A stretch of 25,253 nucleotides of DNA. It comes from an uncultured Acetatifactor sp. GTDB taxonomy: Bacteria > Bacillota > Clostridia > Lachnospirales > Lachnospiraceae. The translations under genes and the position numbers were made by a program. The stretch covers positions 1 through 25,253 of the forward strand of contig CAJUAP010000046.1 of NCBI GenBank assembly GCA_910584435.1, written 5' to 3'. The notes under the pieces were generated by a model. It was not told where the DNA came from. It searched no databases and saw nothing but the letters and a program-made list of their open reading frames with translations. Shown here piece after piece: positions 7,016 through 13,870 of the stretch (the stretch's first letter is position 1; each line of letters begins with the position of its first letter).

Positions 7016-7101
7016 GGGATGAAAGTGGTCGTGGGAATACAGGAGAGCGGGACTGGGATGAAGGCGGAAGCGGGAATACAGGCGAGGGAGGGATTGGGAT
7101 G
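7016..7101 (+). repeat. Imperfect tandem repeat of a start-codon region
   Basis: A unit of about 40 bp starting GGGATGAA is repeated at 7016, 7055 and 7096, with internal matches GGGAATACAGG or close variants. The third copy contains the ribosome binding site and ATG used by the first coiled-coil gene. The unit lengths (39 and 41 bp) are not both multiples of three, so the repeats are not a conserved protein extension. The rest of the gap from 6915 holds only an isolated TATAAT at 6963-6968. Confidence 0.55.
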
Positions 7102-7833
7102 AAGGTGGAAACGAGGATTCAGGTATTGGCAGGGCCTGTGCAGGAAAGAGAAAATGTGAAAGAATGTATCGGCGATAAGTCCGGTCTGCGTAAACCCACG
7201 GGATATACAATATTTGCAGGGAATCTGGGGGGAGATTTCTCTTTGCAGGAGAGGGTGGAGCAGCGGAAAGACCGGGCAAAACGGCGTGCAATGAAGGTGG
7301 TCGGTGATGCGTGGGATGGCGACCGGAAAATGGATGATGAAATCAAAAGAGCCCAGGAGCATATCGAAGAGCTTAAGAAGGACAGACTGGAAGTCGGAGC
7401 CAATCATATAATGATTAATAAGCAGATTGCGAAAGAAAATGAAATTATCCGCGGTATCCGGGAAGCAAAGCGGAAGGTGCATCCTATGGTGGATGCGCAG
7501 GAGAATGCAGACGAAATTATGGATGCTGCCAGAGATGAGGTCATCGGCATGGTGATGCAGGATGCTAAGACACATCTGGACGAAGAGCAGGAGCAGCGGG
7601 AAGAACAGGGCGAGAAGATCGAAGAAGAGAAGGAAAAGCAGGAAGAAATTCTGGAAGAGCGCAAGGAGAAAGAAGAAGAGCTGGAAGACCTGATGAAGGA
7701 TATGTCCACGGACGAGGCGGTTAATGCGGAACAGACTGTCTCGGAGGTAAAGCGCCAGGTCCAAAATATTATCAATGAGATGAACCTGATGGTAGAGGAT
7801 GTCAAAGGTGTTCAGGTGGATGCAAATGTATAA
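7099..7833 (+). CDS. Coiled-coil protein, paralogue 1 (short form)
   Basis: I do not recognise a named family. The 244-residue product is very rich in Glu, Lys and Gln and shares three blocks with the next two genes: an N-terminal block with IFAGNLGGDFSLQER and RAMKVVGDAWDGDRK, a central ENEIIRGIREAKRKVH block running to DEVIGMV, and a C-terminal VQNIINEMNL-VEDVKG-QVDAN block. Between them lies a long coiled coil (about 165-205, EEEKEKQEEILEERKEKE). It lacks roughly 75 residues present between the first two blocks of the paralogues, so it is probably an internal-deletion copy. There is no signal peptide or membrane helix. ATG 7099 was chosen because GGGAGG ends 6 nt upstream and the sequence before it is a repeat. 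A 202-bp structured gap separates it from paralogue 2. Confidence 0.7.
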   Translation: MKVETRIQVLAGPVQERENVKECIGDKSGLRKPTGYTIFAGNLGGDFSLQERVEQRKDRAKRRAMKVVGDAWDGDRKMDDEIKRAQEHIEELKKDRLEVGANHIMINKQIAKENEIIRGIREAKRKVHPMVDAQENADEIMDAARDEVIGMVMQDAKTHLDEEQEQREEQGEKIEEEKEKQEEILEERKEKEEELEDLMKDMSTDEAVNAEQTVSEVKRQVQNIINEMNLMVEDVKGVQVDANV

Positions 7834-7842
7834 GTGCGAGAA

Positions 7843-7989
7843 GAATTTCTAAGGCGTCAAAGTACGCCGCCTGAGAAATTCCAAATCTCACACTGAAAAA
7901 CGCAAGAACAGCGTTTTTCTCACGGATTGTTTGTGCCGCCCAAAGAGGTGGGCTTCGCCCCCGCTTGGCGGCATGACGGGAAGTGTGAA
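7843..7989 (+). repeat. Structured intergenic repeat, long copy, three hairpins
   Basis: Three stem-loops lie in a row: 7843-7850 with 7874-7881 (inner GGCGT/ACGCC), 7895-7903 with 7911-7919 (GAAAAACGC/GCGTTTTTC), and TGCCGCC 7934-7940 with 7967-7973 enclosing GGGC-TTC-GCCC. The right half matches 6085-6139, and the second hairpin resembles 23170-23190. This looks like a dispersed, RNA-structured repeat of the genome, placed between paralogues 1 and 2. Confidence 0.6.
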
Positions 7990-8035
7990 GAAAATGATGG
8001 TTGCGCCCCTTGTACGGGGGCAGATGGGAGTTATT

Positions 8036-8995
8036 ATGAGGATAGAAAATAATATTACGGTTATGTCGAAGACGGCACAGGAAAGTGAACATATTGAAAG
8101 GATGAATGGAAATAAATCCGGCCGGACAGTGTTTGCAGGTGATCTGCAGGGTGATTTCCTGCTGCAGGATCGTATCCGGCAGAGAAAAGAGAAGGCTCAG
8201 AAGCAGGCGATGAAGATTGTGGACGATGCATGGAACAGCGACAGGAAGTTATATAAGGATATTGATGAGAGTAATAAACATGCCAGGGAGCTTCGGCAGG
8301 AGAACGGGGAGATGCGTGCCGAACAGAATGCTTTGGCAGAGCGCATGGAGCAGCTCCGGCAGTCCTATGGCGTACAGCCGGACAGCGAGGAACAGAAGGA
8401 ATTGGAGCTTCTGAAAAAAGGACAGGCAGCGATGAATGGATTTTCCGGGGTTGAGCTGACGGAGGAAGAAAGGAAGCAATGGAACGAGATATCCATGAAG
8501 GAGCGCACGGAATACCAGAGCCGGGCGCTGGAGTTAAATAAATTGTCCCTGTCTTATGAAGAAACACTGTTTCAGAATACAAGGAAGATTGAAGAAGAAA
8601 ATGCAACGGTTCGTGGTATCCGCGATGTAAGGCGGAAAGTGCATACTATGGAGGATGCGCAAGATCAGGCGGATGATGTTATGGAAGCGGCAAATGACGA
8701 GATTGTTGGCATGGTTATAGATGATGCCAAGGAGAAGCTGGAGGAAGACAAGGAACAGAGAGAAGAAGAGGCGGAAGAGATCAAAGAAGAGAAAGAGAAG
8801 CAGGAGGAGTATCTGGAAGAACGGAAAGACAGAAATGATGAGCTTGAAGAGCTGATAGAGGATATACCCTTGGATAAGATGGCGGATATGGATAAGGCCA
8901 TGTCTGAGATGAAACAACAGATACAGAATGTCCTGAATCAGATGAATCTGGTGGCAGAGGACGTCAAGGGGGCCCAGGTGGATACCAGTGTGTAG
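8036..8995 (+). CDS. Coiled-coil protein, paralogue 2
   Basis: Unknown function; 319 residues. Block A at about 28-71 (SGRTVFAGDLQGDFLLQDR, then KIVDDAWNSDRK), block B at about 189-236 (ENATVRGIRDVRRKVHTMED to DEIVGMVIDDAKEKL) and block C at about 295-319 (QIQNVLNQMNLVAEDVKG and QVDTSV) are shared with both neighbours. The region 95-170 (including SEEQKELELLKKG and TEYQSRALELN) is shared only with paralogue 3. Residues about 230-275 form a Glu/Lys-rich coiled coil. No signal peptide, membrane segment or catalytic motif is seen. ATG 8036 has GGGAG 5 nt upstream; an in-frame start at 7931 would lie inside the intergenic repeat and is rejected. Paralogue 3 starts 26 bp after its stop. It may form a filament or scaffold; this is only inferred from composition. 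Confidence 0.75.
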   Translation: MRIENNITVMSKTAQESEHIERMNGNKSGRTVFAGDLQGDFLLQDRIRQRKEKAQKQAMKIVDDAWNSDRKLYKDIDESNKHARELRQENGEMRAEQNALAERMEQLRQSYGVQPDSEEQKELELLKKGQAAMNGFSGVELTEEERKQWNEISMKERTEYQSRALELNKLSLSYEETLFQNTRKIEEENATVRGIRDVRRKVHTMEDAQDQADDVMEAANDEIVGMVIDDAKEKLEEDKEQREEEAEEIKEEKEKQEEYLEERKDRNDELEELIEDIPLDKMADMDKAMSEMKQQIQNVLNQMNLVAEDVKGAQVDTSV

Positions 8996-9021
8996 AAGAA
9001 AGTTTTCTTTAGAAAGGGATT

Positions 9022-10017
9022 ATGATGAAAATAGACAGTGTAATAGATAACAATATCACGGTTATGTCGAAGGCGGTTCAGGAAAATGACCACAGGCAGC
9101 AGATAAGTGATCGTAAATCCGGCCAGACCGTATTTGCAGGAGATATGCAGGGGGATTTTGCACTGCAGGATCGTATGCAGCAGAGGAAAGAGCTGGCGCA
9201 GAAGCGGGCAATGAAAGTGGTGAATGACGCCTGGGGCGGTGACAGGAAAGTAGAAGATACTCTGCAGGAGAGTAAGGAGCATCTTCGTAAGCTGCAGGCG
9301 GAAAATGCAGCCCTCATTGCAGAGACGAATGAGCTTACGAGGCAAAGCAGCGGACTTATGACGGAGTATCAGATAGAGCCGGGAAGTGAAGAGCAGCAGG
9401 ATTTGGAGCTTTTAAAAAAGGAAATGGCATCCGGACAGTATGGCTTGTCCGATGTGGAATTGTCTGAAGAGGAAGAAGAGCGGCTTGCCGGGATACATGA
9501 AAAAGGTCTGACGGAATACCAGAGACGCGCCCTGGAACTGGAGGAACATATCTGGGTCAATCGAAGAGAAATCTATAATAACGAAAATGGTACCAAGACA
9601 GAAAACGGTATTGTGACGGAAAATGCTGTTATCCGCGGTATTCGGGAAGAACGCCGCAAAGTGCATTCCATGGTGGATTCTAAGAAGCAGGCGGAAGAAA
9701 TTATGGAGTCCGCAGGAGATGAGATTGTAAATATGGCAGTAAATGACGCCAAAGAACATCTTGAGGCAGAACAGGAGGAGCGTCAGGAGGAGGCTGCTGA
9801 GATTAAGGAAGAAAAGGAAAAGCAGGAAGAAATTCTGGAAAAACGTAAGGAGAAAGAAGACGGACTGGACGAACTCATGGAGGACATGTCAGTAAGTCAG
9901 ATGACGAATGCAGATCAAACCCTGTCAGAGGTCAAGAGGCAGATACAGAATATTGTGAACGAAATGAATCTGGTGGTGGAAGATATCAAAGGCGCTCAGG
10001 TGGATACAAGTCTGTAG
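9022..10017 (+). CDS. Coiled-coil protein, paralogue 3
   Basis: The 331-residue product is the longest of the three paralogues and of unknown function. It opens DNNITVMSKAVQEND, nearly the same as paralogue 2, and carries block A (SGQTVFAGDMQGDFALQDR, KRAMKVVNDAWGGDRK), block B (ENAVIRGIREERRKVHSM to DEIVNMAVNDAKEHL) and the C-terminal QIQNIVNEMNLVVEDIKG with QVDTSL. A stretch at about 193-205 (NNENGTKTENG) is an insertion not present in paralogue 2. The long charged helix at 240-285 is again predicted to be coiled coil. Tandem ATGs at 9022 and 9025 follow AAAGGGA. The 26-bp gap to paralogue 2 suggests one transcript. Alternating conserved ends and variable middles suggest duplication followed by divergence. 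Confidence 0.75.
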   Translation: MMKIDSVIDNNITVMSKAVQENDHRQQISDRKSGQTVFAGDMQGDFALQDRMQQRKELAQKRAMKVVNDAWGGDRKVEDTLQESKEHLRKLQAENAALIAETNELTRQSSGLMTEYQIEPGSEEQQDLELLKKEMASGQYGLSDVELSEEEEERLAGIHEKGLTEYQRRALELEEHIWVNRREIYNNENGTKTENGIVTENAVIRGIREERRKVHSMVDSKKQAEEIMESAGDEIVNMAVNDAKEHLEAEQEERQEEAAEIKEEKEKQEEILEKRKEKEDGLDELMEDMSVSQMTNADQTLSEVKRQIQNIVNEMNLVVEDIKGAQVDTSL

Positions 10018-10092
10018 GATGGCATAGTTTTTATCTGCATTATATAAGACGGAACAGGAAGCACATTAAAAAGAATTGAATCCGGAACAAAG

Positions 10093-10142
10093 AACAGGCT
10101 TTCCGCATATCATATAAAAAGGTATGTGGAGGGCCTGTTTTT
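10093..10142 (+). promoter_or_regulatory. Terminator-like hairpin that buries the amidase ribosome binding site
   Basis: A continuous 17-bp stem (with G-T pairs) joins 10093-10109 to 10123-10139 with a 13-nt loop. It is followed by T to 10142, immediately before the amidase ATG at 10143. The only good ribosome binding site, GGAGG at 10128-10132, lies in the 3' arm. The element may end transcripts from the coiled-coil genes, and any read-through RNA would have its ribosome binding site masked. The upstream 10018-10092 shows no clear promoter. Confidence 0.75.
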
Positions 10143-10676
10143 ATGGCTTTGGTGGTAATTGACGCAGGACATGGAGGAAGTAATCCAGGGGCAGTGTATA
10201 ACGGCAGACAGGAGAAGGATGATGCGCTTTCGCTATCCCTGGCTGTGGGGCAGATTCTGGAGCAGAATGGTGTGGATGTATATTACACCAGAACAACGGA
10301 TATCTATGAATCACCTACACAGAAGGCACAGGAGGGAAATGCAGTAAGGGCAGATTATTTTGTATCCATTCATCGTAATTCCAGCCCCTATCCCAATCAG
10401 TATACCGGGGTGGAATCTCTGGTGTATAATCGCTATGGAGATGCAGGAAGGCTGGCATATAACATTAATACCAGGCTGGAAGAAGTCGGCTTTGTGAACC
10501 AGGGGATAAATGAACAGACCAATCTGGTGGTTCTGAATCAGACACAGATGCCTGCTGTGCTGGTAGAAGTGGGATTTATTAATACGGATGCGGATAATCA
10601 ATTGTTCGATGAAGAGTTTGATGACCTTGCCCAGGCAATTGCGGATGGGATTCTTGTGACAATATGGGGAACATGA
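10143..10676 (+). CDS. N-acetylmuramoyl-L-alanine amidase (Amidase_3 family)
   Basis: This enzyme cuts the bond between N-acetylmuramic acid and L-alanine in peptidoglycan with a zinc ion. The 177-residue protein is just the catalytic domain. Visible ligands and catalytic residues are His10 in IDAGHGG, Glu24 in GRQEKD, His77 in VSIHRNS and Glu142 in VLVEVGFI; RTTDIY and NQGINEQTNLVVL are also typical. There is no signal peptide or cell-wall-binding domain, so export is not obvious; it could act on turnover fragments inside the cell or leave with lysis. It overlaps the PstS-like gene as ATGA (10673-10676), so the two are coupled, an unusual pairing with phosphate uptake. Its ribosome binding site sits in a hairpin. 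Confidence 0.93.
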   Translation: MALVVIDAGHGGSNPGAVYNGRQEKDDALSLSLAVGQILEQNGVDVYYTRTTDIYESPTQKAQEGNAVRADYFVSIHRNSSPYPNQYTGVESLVYNRYGDAGRLAYNINTRLEEVGFVNQGINEQTNLVVLNQTQMPAVLVEVGFINTDADNQLFDEEFDDLAQAIADGILVTIWGT

Positions 10677-11695
10677 AGGGGAAGGGAATCATTGGATACA
10701 TTGGGAAAATGGCACAGGGTATTCTGGAACAAAAGGGCATTAACAAATTGGCCAATGACAGAAAAGAACGCTGTCAGGTTACATATGGAAGCTGGATATT
10801 TATCGGTGCCATACTATTGTTTTTCATGGGCATTGTGGTTCATGAGAGGGAAGCAGTTCATGGAGACATGCAGGAAGCCGGAGGCATTCAGGGAAATGTA
10901 CAGGAGGCCGGCGGCATTCATGGAGATATGCAGGAAGCCGGCGGCATTCAGGAAGACATGCAGGAAGCCGGCAGTGCTCAGAGTGATGTGCTTTCCGGTT
11001 TTCTGCGGCTGGCGGGAAGCAGTTCTATGGAAGAAATGGCCGGCAGACTGGCAGAAGGATTTATGGAACAGTATCCTGATGTCATTGTAACAATTGAATA
11101 TGTGGGATCGGCAGCAGGTATTGAAGCTGTGCTCAATGGCAGTGCGGACATAGGAAACTCATCAAGGAATTTGAAGGAGGAGGAACTGGCAAGAGGGGCA
11201 GTAGGAAATATTGTTGCCATGGACGGAATTGCAGTCTGTGTAGATCGGGCCAATCAGGTCACAGGACTGACCAGGGAGCAGCTTGCGGGTATTTATACAG
11301 GAAAGTATACCAACTGGTCAGAATTAGGCGGCGATGATGTGCCGATTGTGGTAGTGGGACATGAGGCCGGTTCCGGTACAAGAGATGCGTTTGAAGAGAT
11401 GCTGGGAATCAAAGACAACTGTGTCTATGCCAATGAACTGAACAGTATGGGAGGGGTGAAAGCCAGAGCTGCATTGATTCCCGGTGCTATCGGCTATCTG
11501 TCAGCGGAAGTGTTGGATGAGTCTGTGAAAGCACTGACATTGGATGGTGTGGAACCCAGTGAGAGGAATGTAGATAACAACAGCTATCCCTTATGCAGAC
11601 CCTTTGTGATGGTCACAAAAGGAGAAATCTCAGAGCAGAGCCAGCTGATACAGGCATGGTTTACTTACGTATATCAGAATCAAAACGGAGAATAG
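10673..11695 (+). CDS. pstS: PstS-like phosphate-binding protein, membrane-anchored, with repeats
   Basis: The C-terminal part (residues about 105-340) is a periplasmic-type phosphate-binding domain of the Pst uptake system: GSSSMEEMAGRLAEGF, YVGSAAGIEAVLNGSADIG, GIYTGKYTNWSELGG and VGHEAGSGTRDAFEEMLG are PstS landmarks. The N-terminus is unusual. Instead of a lipoprotein signal with a lipobox Cys, there are about 38 polar residues and then one membrane helix (about 40-56), suggesting an inside-to-outside anchor. After it come four copies of a 10-residue repeat (MQEAGGIHGD-like). The ATG at 10673 overlaps the amidase stop; an in-frame ATG at 10664 is also possible. The pstC-like gene begins 19 bp after its stop. 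The pstS identity is strong from domain and neighbours. Confidence 0.88.
   Translation: MKGKGIIGYIGKMAQGILEQKGINKLANDRKERCQVTYGSWIFIGAILLFFMGIVVHEREAVHGDMQEAGGIQGNVQEAGGIHGDMQEAGGIQEDMQEAGSAQSDVLSGFLRLAGSSSMEEMAGRLAEGFMEQYPDVIVTIEYVGSAAGIEAVLNGSADIGNSSRNLKEEELARGAVGNIVAMDGIAVCVDRANQVTGLTREQLAGIYTGKYTNWSELGGDDVPIVVVGHEAGSGTRDAFEEMLGIKDNCVYANELNSMGGVKARAALIPGAIGYLSAEVLDESVKALTLDGVEPSERNVDNNSYPLCRPFVMVTKGEISEQSQLIQAWFTYVYQNQNGE
10859..10978 (+). repeat. Four 30-bp tandem repeats inside the PstS-like gene
   Basis: Four units start at 10859, 10889, 10919 and 10949. Each encodes ten residues around MQEAGGIH and they differ at a few bases. They encode the linker between the membrane helix and the phosphate-binding domain. 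The unit is a multiple of three, so copy number can change without breaking the frame. Confidence 0.85.
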
Positions 11696-11714
11696 ACAAA
11701 AAGGAAGTGGTTTC

Positions 11715-12677
11715 ATGAAAAAACGGAATATTGTATCTTCGGTTCCGTCCGGTTCGATTATCAATAGCAGTGGGAAAAAGTCAGCCGTAGAATCTGTTAT
11801 GAGGGCTTTTTTTGCGGCATGTGCAGCCGTTGCCGTTTTCGCGGTTATTTCTATGACGCTTTACATGCTTCTTAACGGTCTGCCGGGGATTGGCAAGGTG
11901 GGATGGAGGGAGATCCTATTTCAGAAAGCATGGAAACCAACAGCGGCAGAGCCTTCCTATGGAATATTCAGTATTATACTTACTTCTCTTACAGGAACCT
12001 TGGCTGCTGTCATGATCGGTGTGCCTGCAGGAATTCTTACGGCGGTGTATCTGGCGGAAATATCCGGGAAAAGGACAACAAGACTGGTAAAGCCTGCAGT
12101 GGAACTGTTATCGGGGATACCATCCGTCATTTATGGCTTGTTGGGACTGTATCTGTTGAATCCTTTGATGTACCGGGTGGAGAGAAAACTATTTCAGGGT
12201 TCCCACGACCACCAATTTACCGGAGGAGCCAACTTACTTTCAGCGGTTCTGGTACTGGCGGTTATGATACTGCCGACGGTAATCAATGTCAGTGAGACGG
12301 CGCTGCGTGCGGTGTCTCCCGGCATCAGGGAGGCGTCTCTCGGCTTGGGAGCTTCCCGTATGCAGACCATTTTCAGGGCGGTTCTGCCTGCGGCAAAATC
12401 AGGGCTGTTTACGGCCGTTGTATTGGGTGTGGGCAAGGCGCTGGGAGAAGCCATGGCGATTCTGATGGTGTCAGGCAATAGTGTCAATATGCCTTTACCG
12501 TTTCATTCTGTCCGTTTTCTTACCACGGCGCTGGTGAGCGAAATGGCATATGCCCAGGGAACCCATCGCCAGGTATTGTTTACCATCGGCCTTGTTCTGT
12601 TTGTGTTTATTATGTCGGTTAATCTTGTGCTGCATTGGATACTAAGGAACTGTACGGTTCCAAAGGAAAGCGAATGA
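11715..12677 (+). CDS. pstC: Phosphate ABC transporter permease PstC
   Basis: One of the two membrane subunits of the Pst phosphate importer. The 320-residue protein has about six hydrophobic segments, the first at about 28-55. It contains the permease coupling loop that contacts PstB: REASLGLGASRMQTIF followed by VLPAAKSGLFTAVVLG and KALGEAMAILMVSGN. LLSGIPSVIYGLLGL is a further PstC/PstA hallmark. The ATG at 11715 follows AAGGAAG, 19 bp after the PstS-like gene. The N-terminal 27 residues (SSVPSGSIINSSGKKSAVE) are polar and cytoplasmic. The downstream pstA lies 59 bp away, consistent with one operon. Confidence 0.92.
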   Translation: MKKRNIVSSVPSGSIINSSGKKSAVESVMRAFFAACAAVAVFAVISMTLYMLLNGLPGIGKVGWREILFQKAWKPTAAEPSYGIFSIILTSLTGTLAAVMIGVPAGILTAVYLAEISGKRTTRLVKPAVELLSGIPSVIYGLLGLYLLNPLMYRVERKLFQGSHDHQFTGGANLLSAVLVLAVMILPTVINVSETALRAVSPGIREASLGLGASRMQTIFRAVLPAAKSGLFTAVVLGVGKALGEAMAILMVSGNSVNMPLPFHSVRFLTTALVSEMAYAQGTHRQVLFTIGLVLFVFIMSVNLVLHWILRNCTVPKESE

Positions 12678-12736
12678 GAGCGAATGAGAGATAGCAGAAA
12701 GAGTTAAAATATAAAGAGAAAGGGCAGGAGATGAAG

Positions 12737-13618
12737 ATGAAGGAGGATTCCCTGTTTCGGAGACATATCAGGCCCGCGGAGCTTTTCCTTCTGGCAGTTG
12801 TACGGGGGGCAGCGTCCCTGTCTGTTTTATTATTGCTGGGAATCGCAGGATATGTGTTTTTCCAAGGCGCACCGGTGCTTCGGCCGGAGTTTTTTACCAA
12901 TGTGACCAGCTCTCTTCATGGCACACGGGGAATTGCCGGTAATTTGGTGAATACCTTATATCTGGTATTGATTGCACTGGCCATAGGGGTTCCGCTGGGG
13001 GTGGGTGCGGCTGTCTACCTGAACGAATACGCCAGGCCCGGGAGGTTAGTCCATATAGTGGAATTTGCAATAGAGACTTTGGCAGGAATTCCCTCGATTT
13101 TATTCGGAATGTTCGGCATGGTATTTTTCGGCGGTGTTCTGGGACTTCACTACACCCTGCTCAATGGAGCGCTGACTTTGACATTGATGATTCTGTCGCT
13201 GATTGTGCAGAATACCAGGGAAGCATTAAGGGCAGTTCCCGATAGTTATCGGGACGGTGCGCTTGGAATGGGAGCAGGGAAGTGGCATATGATTCGCACT
13301 GTTTTGCTTCCCTCGGCAATGCCGGGTATTTTGACAGGGGTTATTCTGGCAGTGGGGCGTATTGCGGGCGAGTCGGCGGCGCTTTTGTTTACGGCGGGCA
13401 GTGCCAGGGGATTACCCGGACTGGGACAGGGACTGAGGGAAGATATGGGCAGGCTGTTGATGAAGGCATTTGAGTCCGGAGGAACCCTTGCCATTGAACT
13501 GTACCTGCAGATGCAGAATGGGGAATATGAACTTGCCTTTGGCATTGGCTGTGTTCTGATTGTGTTCGTGCTGCTTATGAATGGACTGGTAAGGCTGATC
13601 AGTGCCAGAATAAGTTAA
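12737..13618 (+). CDS. pstA: Phosphate ABC transporter permease PstA
   Basis: The second Pst membrane subunit, about 293 residues with about six membrane segments. Landmarks are ETLAGIPSILFGMFGMVFF, REALRAVPDSYRDGALGMGA and VLLPSAMPGILTGVILAVGR-IAGESAALLFTAG, the cytoplasmic loop and adjoining helix of the family. I prefer ATG 12737 to ATG 12731 because AGGAG (12726-12730) abuts 12731 directly but is 6 nt from 12737. It follows pstC on the same strand. The next gene for this transporter, pstB, is separated by a 252-bp regulatory region, so PstB may be controlled separately from the permease genes. Confidence 0.92.
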   Translation: MKEDSLFRRHIRPAELFLLAVVRGAASLSVLLLLGIAGYVFFQGAPVLRPEFFTNVTSSLHGTRGIAGNLVNTLYLVLIALAIGVPLGVGAAVYLNEYARPGRLVHIVEFAIETLAGIPSILFGMFGMVFFGGVLGLHYTLLNGALTLTLMILSLIVQNTREALRAVPDSYRDGALGMGAGKWHMIRTVLLPSAMPGILTGVILAVGRIAGESAALLFTAGSARGLPGLGQGLREDMGRLLMKAFESGGTLAIELYLQMQNGEYELAFGIGCVLIVFVLLMNGLVRLISARIS

Positions 13619-13709
13619 ACGGCTGTAAGATGCCGGAGATACCGGAGGCGGACGGGGAACTTGGTACAATGTTGACCCGGAAATGCATTGTGTCAACTAC
13701 TGATTCCAT

Positions 13710-13749
13710 ATGCGCAAGAGGGTGTGTAAACACCCCTCTTTAAGCGCAT
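13710..13749 (+). promoter_or_regulatory. Long hairpin between pstA and pstB
   Basis: ATGCGC (13710-13715) pairs with GCGCAT (13744-13749), and AAGAGG (13716-13721) pairs with CCTCTT (13735-13740) with an inner GTGT/ACAC. No long T run follows, so it is not a typical terminator. It could pause RNA polymerase, protect the upstream RNA end, or serve as a protein site. Upstream, 13619-13709 also holds interleaved inverted pieces (ACAATG/CATTGT and GTTGAC/GTCAAC at about 13666-13697). Confidence 0.5.
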
Positions 13750-13752
13750 GAA

Positions 13753-13837
13753 ATCATGGTATAATAAGACCATATTCAAGGCAGGAAACGGCCGAATGGC
13801 CATCCATACCATGATTGAACTGTGATCATGGTATAAT
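13753..13837 (+). promoter_or_regulatory. Triple ATCATGGTAT motif and promoter region of pstB
   Basis: The 13-mer ATCATGGTATAAT occurs at 13753-13765 and 13825-13837. The inverted ATACCATGAT at 13806-13815 makes a perfect 10-bp palindrome with 13825-13834 (9-bp spacer). Both direct copies end in TATAAT, a perfect -10 box, but no good -35 box lies before either, which would fit activator-dependent promoters. The nearest downstream gene is pstB, 34 bp further on. A phosphate-responsive regulator is a natural guess. Confidence 0.55.
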
Positions 13838-13870
13838 GACTGTGCAGCGGCCGGCATCAGAAGGAAGAAA

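Noticed and set aside
6949..7764. Long Phe/Leu-rich minus-strand open frame and Ser-rich neighbours (for example 7404-7805, 8665-8901)
   Set aside because: These mirror the Glu/Lys-rich coiled-coil codons on the plus strand and have no homology-like patterns.
13666..13697. Interleaved inverted pieces ACAATG/CATTGT and GTTGAC/GTCAAC as a riboswitch pseudoknot
   Set aside because: The stems are only 6 bp and match no known riboswitch architecture; noted only as part of the pstB upstream region.
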